Below, piece by piece: positions 7,480-12,787 of a stretch of 18,957 nt of DNA (position 1 is its first letter; every line of letters begins with the position of its first letter). The position numbers were made by a program, and so were the translations under genes. Origin of the DNA: Planctomycetota bacterium (lineage in GTDB: Bacteria > Planctomycetota > UBA1135 > UBA2386); the NCBI GenBank assembly GCA_020425885.1, contig JAGQRA010000444.1, forward strand, positions 1-18,957. The letters run 5' to 3'. The notes under the pieces are model-generated. The model was given only the letters and a program-made list of their open reading frames with translations, did no database searches and was not told where the DNA came from.

Positions 7480-7616
7480 CCCTTCTCGCGCCGCGCCCGG
7501 GCACCGCGATGCGGGCCTTGCTCGATGAGTGAAACAACCCACCGCGATCGGGCTGAGCTGGCGCCGCGATGACCGAACCCACCGCAGAGGATTCGATCGA
7601 GCGGCTGCTTGCCGAT
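7480..7616 (+). repeat. Direct repeat copy B: end of glycosyltransferase plus start of kinase
   Basis: This 137-bp segment matches 8755-8891 with roughly a dozen differences including two single-base indels. Its first part is the last codons of a GT4 gene, with a one-base deletion that shifts the frame before the stop at 7530-7532. The spacer resembles the kinase promoter region (TGAGCT at the position of TAAGCT). The last part is the first 16 codons of the kinase gene (MTEPTAEDSIERLLAD, from 7569). The match ends at 7616, one base before the stop codon of the membrane-protein gene on the other strand. Confidence 0.85.
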
Positions 7617-8585
7617 TCAGGTTGGATCAGGTCCGGTCCATGTGCGCTCGCGCATGACTTCACGGAACGAGCGTTCCCGTCCCGTCTGCGCAGGTTGGAG
7701 GTCAGTGATCGCACGGAGATAGTCTCTCGCGGATCGTCCGCGGATCGGCGCAGCCCGTCCCGGTGACAGGTCCTCCTCGGGAATGTAGAAGCACCCCGCA
7801 GCCGAGTACGGCGGTAGGTGGAGCCCAGCCTCTTTGGCCAGAACCGCGCGCACGTTCTCCCAGCCACCTTCGAGGTCGCTCGCGAGACTCGGCGCCAGGT
7901 GGGAGGGCGGCATCACCACGACGGTCTTCCTGAGCAGGTTCTCGCGGCGCAGCATGTCGACCTCAGTTCGCAGACCGCGCGATGTTCCGGGAAAGAGCAG
8001 GACGCACCGGCTCGCGTGCGCCAGCCGTCGCGTGGGATCGAGCCAGCCATCGGCGGGAAATGAAAGCTCGACGATCTGGCCCGATGGTGCGGCGAGCGTC
8101 CGTTCCGATCCGATCATGATCGCGCCGCCAAACTGTCGCAGGTTCTCTGTGATGATCCTGAGCAACGGGGTGCCGGCTTCGGGATACCGGTCACCGCCAC
8201 TGAGCGGTGACCCCATCCGCATGCCTCGCTCTTTGTCCGGCGTTCGCGCTACCCAACTCTCACGATAGCTGCGCAACACGAGGATCGGAGGCGTGGTCCG
8301 CGCGATTGCGGCGACTCGCGCCGCCAATTGCAGGAGTAGCGCGACTGTCGGGAACATGAGCCCGGAGAAAACGAAGGAGCCACCGAACAACCCCCATTGA
8401 GCGGGCGGACCAAACCCGAGATCCGCGGTCACCCCAAAGAAGATCGGGAAGAACGCGAGCGAACATAGCAACGCGAGCGTGGCAAGGCTGAGAACGAACG
8501 CGAGCAGCCGCAGCGTGCGTGCAAGCAGCCTGATCCCCAGCACATGCACAATCCCGATGTCGTTGGATTCACCCTTGGGCTTCAT
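7617..8585 (-). CDS. Two-TM membrane protein with a cytoplasmic alpha/beta domain, unknown family
   Basis: 322 residues from ATG 8585. Two hydrophobic helices lie at about residues 27-50 and 65-87. A soluble region follows: PPILVLRSYRESW (99-111), LLRIITENLRQFGGAIMIGS (141-160), WLDPTRRLAHASRCVLLFPG (181-200), TSRGLRTEVDML (201-212) and KTVVVMPPSHL (220-230). The alternating strands and helices with a Gly-Thr-Ser-x-Gly-Leu ... Glu motif recall Rossmann-like nucleotide-binding folds of the SLOG/TIR type, but this is only a resemblance. The ending is a polar tail. The third codon positions are visibly less GC-rich than in neighbouring genes, suggesting recent acquisition. The gene is bounded by two direct repeats (7480-7616 and 8755-8891) and preceded by a palindrome. 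A signalling or conflict role is conjecture. Confidence 0.7.
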   Translation of the reverse strand: MKPKGESNDIGIVHVLGIRLLARTLRLLAFVLSLATLALLCSLAFFPIFFGVTADLGFGPPAQWGLFGGSFVFSGLMFPTVALLLQLAARVAAIARTTPPILVLRSYRESWVARTPDKERGMRMGSPLSGGDRYPEAGTPLLRIITENLRQFGGAIMIGSERTLAAPSGQIVELSFPADGWLDPTRRLAHASRCVLLFPGTSRGLRTEVDMLRRENLLRKTVVVMPPSHLAPSLASDLEGGWENVRAVLAKEAGLHLPPYSAAGCFYIPEEDLSPGRAAPIRGRSARDYLRAITDLQPAQTGRERSFREVMRERTWTGPDPT

Positions 8586-8590
8586 TCGAG

Positions 8591-8617
8591 TTGTTACCTA
8601 TCGATAGGTTCCAACAA
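8591..8617 (-). promoter_or_regulatory. Palindromic candidate operator of the membrane-protein gene
   Basis: ACCTATCGATAGGT (8596-8609) is a perfect 14-bp palindrome 10 nt before the gene's ATG. It is flanked by TTGTT (8591-8595) and AACAA (8613-8617), which extend the symmetry with a 3-nt offset. Its position suits a dimeric regulator; TATCGAT inside it could also serve as a -10 box. Confidence 0.4.
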
Positions 8618-8640
8618 GGGTGCAGCCCGTCCAGACAAAA

Positions 8641-8680
8641 GGGGAGTCGACCGGAAGCGGAGTGACAATGGGGAGTCACT
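8641..8680. repeat. Short GGGGAGTC repeats and AGTGAC/GTCACT inverted repeat
   Basis: GGGGAGTC occurs at 8641-8648 and 8670-8677. AGTGAC (8661-8666) and GTCACT (8675-8680) form an inverted repeat with an 8-nt loop. The stretch is noncoding, between the palindrome of the membrane-protein gene and the glycosyltransferase remnant. It looks like a small dispersed repeat or protein-binding site. Confidence 0.3.
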
Positions 8681-8732
8681 TCTCAGGTGAATCTCCGAGG
8701 CGTGCGACAGTTTCCAGGCGCGTCGTTCCTTG

Positions 8733-8808
8733 GGTCGGCGCTGCCAACGCCGCCCCCTTCTCGCGCCGCGCCACGGGCACCGCGATGCGGGCGTTGCTCG
8801 AGGAGTGA
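8733..8808 (+). pseudogene. 3' remnant of a glycosyltransferase gene
   Basis: About 25 codons ending in TGA 8806-8808 (FSRRATGTAMRALLEE) match the end of the intact GT4 gene (FSRRATGTAMRALLEQ, stop 3542-3544) at both protein and DNA level. Similarity fades upstream of about 8733. It lies 35 nt before the kinase start. The rest of the glycosyltransferase is gone from this copy. Confidence 0.7.
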
Positions 8809-8891
8809 CTGCCCCACCGCGATCGGGCTAAGCTGGCGCCGCGATGACCGAGCCCGCCGCACAGGATCCGATCGAGCGGCTGCTTGCCGAT
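8755..8891 (+). repeat. Direct repeat copy C: end of glycosyltransferase plus start of kinase
   Basis: The partner of 7480-7616. Here the repeat runs into the intact kinase gene, so its last 48 bases are the first 16 kinase codons. With copy B it encloses the membrane-protein gene and its palindromic upstream region (about 1.14 kb). Recombination between B and C would delete that gene and leave a single junction. Confidence 0.85.
8829..8834 (+). promoter_or_regulatory. Candidate -10 element of the kinase gene
   Basis: TAAGCT ends 9 nt before ATG 8844, giving a near-leaderless transcript. It belongs to the same pattern as 1387, 2545, 12678 and 17534. The corresponding site in repeat B is TGAGCT. 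No clear ribosome binding site precedes the ATG. Confidence 0.4.
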
Positions 8892-11800
8892 GTGATCGAC
8901 CTGCCGGCGGACGAGCAGGCCACGGCCGTGGCACGTCTCGCCGCGGAACACCCCGAACTGGCCTCTGAACTACGGGCCCGGCACGCCTGCTTCCTGCGGC
9001 TGCAGGACACCGGCGCATCGTCGACCACGTTGGCCGGCACGCGGTTCGGCGAGTTCGATCTGCTGCGCGAGCTGGGTCGCGGCGGCATGGGCGTGGTCTA
9101 CCTCGCCAAGCAGCGTCGCGCCGGCCAGGAACGGCTCGTCGCGCTCAAGCTGGTGCGCGATCGCGGCCTCATCGGTTCGGGCGCGCACGAGCGCCTGCGC
9201 CGCGAGGCCGCGGCTTCGTTCAGCCTCGACGACCCGGGCCTGTGTCCGGTGCTCGATGCCGGCGAGGTCGATGGCGTGCCGTGGCTGGCGATGCGCTACA
9301 TCGAGGGCCGCACGCTGGCCTGGCACATCCGGGACGCAAGGGAGAACGGCGCGTCGGAGCTGTTCGAGTTCATGACTGCGAACGGAACATCGGCGACCGG
9401 CACCAACGCGACGTCTGCCGGCGTCCGCCACGCCGCGGCGCTCGCCATCGGTGAAGCCCTGGCCCGCTCGCTGCACGTCGCCCACGAGGCCGGTTTCGTG
9501 CACCGCGACGTCAAGCCGGGCAACGTGATGATCACGCCCGAGGGGCGCCCCGTGCTGCTCGACTTCGGCCTCGTTCGGCACGAGCAGCAGGACCACTCGT
9601 TGACCGCCACCGGCGAGACGCTCGGCACGCCGGCCTACATGGCGCCGGAGCAGATCGACGGCGCCGGCCGGGCAGGACGGACTGCCGACGTGTATTCGTT
9701 GGCCGCGACGCTGTTCGAGGCGGTCGCGTTCGAGCCACCGTTCACCGGTCGGACGCGACAGGAACTGTTCCGTTCGATCCTGCACGAGGACCCCGCCGAC
9801 CTGCGCCGTCTGGCACCGGCGGCGCCGCGCGATCTGCAGGTCGTGTTGGCGACGGCGCTGGCGCGCGAACCCGGTCGTCGCTACGCCACCGCACTCGAGT
9901 TCGCGCTCGAGCTCGGGCGCGTCCGCCGCGCCGAGCCGATCCTGACGCGACCGCCCGGCCCGTTGCGCCGGCTGTCGTTGTGGTGCGCGCGCAACCCGCT
10001 CGCCGGCGCGCTCGTCGGCGCCTTGACCGTGGCCCTGATCGCCGTCGTCTACGCTTTCATCGAGGTCCGCGCGCAAGAGGCGCATGCCACCATGAGCCTG
10101 CAGTCGGCGCGCCGCGCGGTCGGCGAGCTGATCCGCGTGCAACAGGAGGAACTCGACGGTGTGCCATGGCTCGAGGACACGCGACGCCGGCTGCAGAATC
10201 AGGCGCTCTCCTTCCTGCGCGAGTTCCTCACCGCCAATCGCGGCAACGCCGGGCTCGCGCTCGACCACGCCGAGGCGACGATCCTCGCCGCCAACCTCGA
10301 ACTCTCGCTCGGCCGCCCCGAGGTCGCCGCTGAGCTACACGCCGATGCGGTCGCCGGCCTGTCGGCGATCGAGCCCGACGACGGCGGCGCCGTGCGCGGC
10401 GCCTGCAGCATGCTCGCCGGCGACCTCGCCGCACAGAAGGGAGACTCGCGGGCGGCGGCCCTGGCCTTCGCCAACGCGGCCGACGCCCTGTTGCGCAGGC
10501 CGCGCGGCGAGGGTGACCTGATCGCGGCGATCCGCGCGCTGCGCCGCGACAGCGCGATGCTCGAACGCTGCAACGATCGCGACGCCGCCTTCGCCGCGCT
10601 CGACCGCGCCATCGCCATTCGCGAACAACACATCGACGCCCTGTCCCCACGGCTCGAGCTCGGCACTGCAGCCGTGCTCAGCCAGCGCGCCAGGCTCCGG
10701 CTCGAGGCCGGCGACGATGCCGAAGCCGATGCGGACTGCGCCGCCGCCACCGAGCTGTTACGGGCGCGGCTGCTGAGCGACCCGCACGACCGCCATGCCA
10801 GGAAGGCGCTGGCCGACAACCTGATGGCCCACACGCGGATTCATCGCGCGCTCGGCCGCGCCGAAGAGCAGCGTGCGGCGCTGCTCGAAGCCGAGGAGTG
10901 CTATGCCGCGCTCGCCGCCGCCTTCCCCGGCACACCGGCGCATCGTTTCGACCTCGCGAGCGTGGCGATGAACCGGGCGCAGCTGCTCGACGTCGACGGC
11001 GACCGCGATCGGAGCCTGGCCGAATACGGCCGTGCGCGCCGCCTGTTCGACGGTTTGACCGCGGACTACCCAGAGAACGTCGACTACCGCTTCGAGCTGG
11101 CCAACTGCATGCTGAAGCTCGGGCAGTTCCATCGCGACGACGCGACTGCAGCCAGGAAGTGTTACCAGGCGGCGCTCGACCACGCGCTGGCGCTCGTCGC
11201 CGACCACCCGGATGCGGCCGAGAATCGCTTCCTCGCCAGCCAGGCGGCGATGTGCGAGGCCAACATCATCGCCGCCGTCGACGCGAAACGGGCGGCTGAG
11301 TGCTACCGGATCGCACGCGAGCAGGTGACGGCTCTCCTCGAGCTGCGACCCGATGACCGGCGGCCCGCCACCATGCAGGCAGCCATCCTGTTCAACGAAG
11401 GGATGATGTTGGCCGAGCAGGGCAGCTACGACGTCGCCGTGGCGAAGCTGACCGAGGCGCGCGACCTCAGCCTGCGCTGCGTCCGCGCCGCGCCGTCGGA
11501 CCTGCGCCGTCTGATGGAGCTGCTCCAATTCGGCGTGACCACGTGCCATGTGTTCGAGGCTGCGCGGCCGGACCAGGCTCACGCCACCTGGTCCGAGCTC
11601 GAGCGGACATGGCTCGAACAGCCCGAGGCGATGCGCGACCGACTGAACGCGTTCGGCATGTCCGAACCCGACCTCTGCATGCTGGCCCGCGGCGCGGCCG
11701 CCGCCGCCGTTCGGGCCGGGGCGCCGGACGCCACTCGGCAGCTCGAGGCTGCGCATGCCCGACTGCTGGCATGCGTCGCGCAATACCCGCCTCACTCCTC

Positions 11801-12023
11801 CCTGCTGACCGAGCTCGCGCTCCTGCTCGTCGACCTCGTGCCCGACGCCGCGTCACCGTCGGCGGCGAAGGAGGAACTCGCGGCCGTGCTGCGCGACTGG
11901 CCCGACGACCAGCAGCCGTCGCACCTCGACCGCGCCCGGCTGGCTCGCGTCAGGTCCGGGCTCGAGCTGGCGATCGGCGACGACGCCCGCGCCCGCGAAC
12001 GGCTGCGACGGCTACTCGAGTAG
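8844..12023 (+). CDS. Membrane-anchored Ser/Thr protein kinase with long TPR-like C-terminus
   Basis: 1059 residues. Residues 1-60 form the small acidic helical segment (IERLLADVIDL, RLAAEHPELASELRARH) often found before planctomycetal kinases. The Hanks-type kinase domain spans about 70-360: Gly loop GRGGMG (79-83 region), catalytic Lys102 in VALKLV, HRDVKPGN at 220-227 with Asp222, DFG at 240-242, and GTPAYMAPEQ at 261-270. All key residues are present, so it should be active. A hydrophobic segment at about 386-404 anchors it in the membrane. The remaining 650 residues are Ala/Leu-rich helical repeats of TPR character and may face outward or bind partners. The gene converges on an ECF sigma gene, overlapping its stop, an arrangement suggesting a signalling pair. 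A fragment of a related kinase survives at 3545-3718. A stretch rich in Thr/Asn/Ser at 170-192 interrupts the kinase domain between the hinge and the catalytic loop. Confidence 0.92.
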   Translation: MTEPAAQDPIERLLADVIDLPADEQATAVARLAAEHPELASELRARHACFLRLQDTGASSTTLAGTRFGEFDLLRELGRGGMGVVYLAKQRRAGQERLVALKLVRDRGLIGSGAHERLRREAAASFSLDDPGLCPVLDAGEVDGVPWLAMRYIEGRTLAWHIRDARENGASELFEFMTANGTSATGTNATSAGVRHAAALAIGEALARSLHVAHEAGFVHRDVKPGNVMITPEGRPVLLDFGLVRHEQQDHSLTATGETLGTPAYMAPEQIDGAGRAGRTADVYSLAATLFEAVAFEPPFTGRTRQELFRSILHEDPADLRRLAPAAPRDLQVVLATALAREPGRRYATALEFALELGRVRRAEPILTRPPGPLRRLSLWCARNPLAGALVGALTVALIAVVYAFIEVRAQEAHATMSLQSARRAVGELIRVQQEELDGVPWLEDTRRRLQNQALSFLREFLTANRGNAGLALDHAEATILAANLELSLGRPEVAAELHADAVAGLSAIEPDDGGAVRGACSMLAGDLAAQKGDSRAAALAFANAADALLRRPRGEGDLIAAIRALRRDSAMLERCNDRDAAFAALDRAIAIREQHIDALSPRLELGTAAVLSQRARLRLEAGDDAEADADCAAATELLRARLLSDPHDRHARKALADNLMAHTRIHRALGRAEEQRAALLEAEECYAALAAAFPGTPAHRFDLASVAMNRAQLLDVDGDRDRSLAEYGRARRLFDGLTADYPENVDYRFELANCMLKLGQFHRDDATAARKCYQAALDHALALVADHPDAAENRFLASQAAMCEANIIAAVDAKRAAECYRIAREQVTALLELRPDDRRPATMQAAILFNEGMMLAEQGSYDVAVAKLTEARDLSLRCVRAAPSDLRRLMELLQFGVTTCHVFEAARPDQAHATWSELERTWLEQPEAMRDRLNAFGMSEPDLCMLARGAAAAAVRAGAPDATRQLEAAHARLLACVAQYPPHSSLLTELALLLVDLVPDAASPSAAKEELAAVLRDWPDDQQPSHLDRARLARVRSGLELAIGDDARARERLRRLLE
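12012..12023. other. 12-bp palindrome carrying both stop codons of convergent genes
   Basis: CTACTCGAGTAG is identical on both strands. Read forward it ends the kinase (Leu-Leu-Glu-stop) and read in reverse it ends the sigma factor (Leu-Leu-Glu-stop). The two genes overlap by exactly these 12 bases, leaving no room for separate terminators. Confidence 0.9.
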
Positions 12024-12662
12024 CGCGTCGGGATCCTCGCGCTCCGCCAACAGCTGGCCGAGTTCGCCGCGCTGCAGCCGCTGCACCAGGCCCGCGAGCC
12101 GGAGCACGGCGCGGTTGAAGCGCATGCGCGCGGTGTTGGCCGAGGCCCCGAGCTCGGCACCGACGTCGGCGAACTCGCGCTCTTCGAAGGTGCGCATCAT
12201 GATCAGCCGCCGCTCGTCGTCCGGCAGGAACTCGAGGCCGACGCGCATCCAGGCCAGCTCTTCGGCTCGCGCCGCCGCCGCGTCGGGCGGCGTCATCGCC
12301 AACCCGCCGGTGAGGTCGAGCCGGGCCCGGCTGGCATCGGCTTCGCTCATCGTCAGCCCCCGCGGCCGGCGCTCCGCCTGCCGCGCCCGGTCGATGATCT
12401 GGTGGCGAATCATGCGCGCCAGCAGCGCCCGGAATTGTCCGCGATCGCCGACGATGAAGCGCGGCGCGTAGTCCATGGCATGCAGCATCAGGTCCTGCAC
12501 GCCATCGACGGTCTCCTCGAGGCCCCGCACGACCGGACCTCGCCCGCGGCGCAGCTGCCGCTCGACCCAATCGCGGTCGCGATCGACGAGGGTCAGCAGC
12601 GCGTCGCGATCGCCTTCGTACCAGAGGCGCAGCAGCCGGGCGGTGTCGTCGGGAGGGGGCAT
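12012..12662 (-). CDS. ECF-type RNA polymerase sigma factor, partner of the kinase
   Basis: 216 residues from ATG 12662, chosen because TAGCAT lies 10 nt upstream as in other genes of this window. An in-frame ATG at 12689 lies above that box, and an upstream extension to 12788 reads as low-quality Arg-rich sequence. Region 2 is at about residues 18-100 (WYEGDRDALLTLV, EETVDGVQDLMLHAMDYAP, FRALLARMIRHQIIDRAR). Region 4 is at about 140-195 (LEFLPDDERRLIMMRTFEE, ADVGAELGASANTARMRFNR). Sequence and length fit planctomycetal ECF groups whose genes neighbour Ser/Thr kinases. No anti-sigma gene is adjacent, so control by phosphorylation from the convergent kinase is a reasonable inference. The secreted-repeat gene starting at 12788 is divergent from it and might be a target. 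Confidence 0.85.
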   Translation of the reverse strand: MPPPDDTARLLRLWYEGDRDALLTLVDRDRDWVERQLRRGRGPVVRGLEETVDGVQDLMLHAMDYAPRFIVGDRGQFRALLARMIRHQIIDRARQAERRPRGLTMSEADASRARLDLTGGLAMTPPDAAAARAEELAWMRVGLEFLPDDERRLIMMRTFEEREFADVGAELGASANTARMRFNRAVLRLAGLVQRLQRGELGQLLAEREDPDALLE

Positions 12663-12672
12663 CGGGGTCGGA

Positions 12673-12678
12673 ATGCTA
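12673..12678 (-). promoter_or_regulatory. Candidate -10 element of the second ECF sigma gene
   Basis: On the minus strand TAGCAT (12678-12673) ends 10 nt before ATG 12662. It is identical to the hexamer before the glycosyltransferase gene. No good -35 box is found at 16-18 nt; TTGCAG at 12705-12700 is too far away (21 nt). Confidence 0.35.
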
Positions 12679-12787
12679 ACCGCGTCCATCGCGGGCCATC
12701 TGCAACGAACCGGCCTGCCGCCGCCGGGCGTGACTTTTTGTGTGCGGTCGAGCCGCCGCCGTCGCTCAGCGAGGCGAGGCACACGCA

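Noticed and set aside
7569..7766. A small kinase-start protein (65 codons) after repeat B
   Set aside because: Only the first 16 codons are kinase-like; the rest is antisense to the membrane-protein gene, so it is a truncated copy, not a gene.
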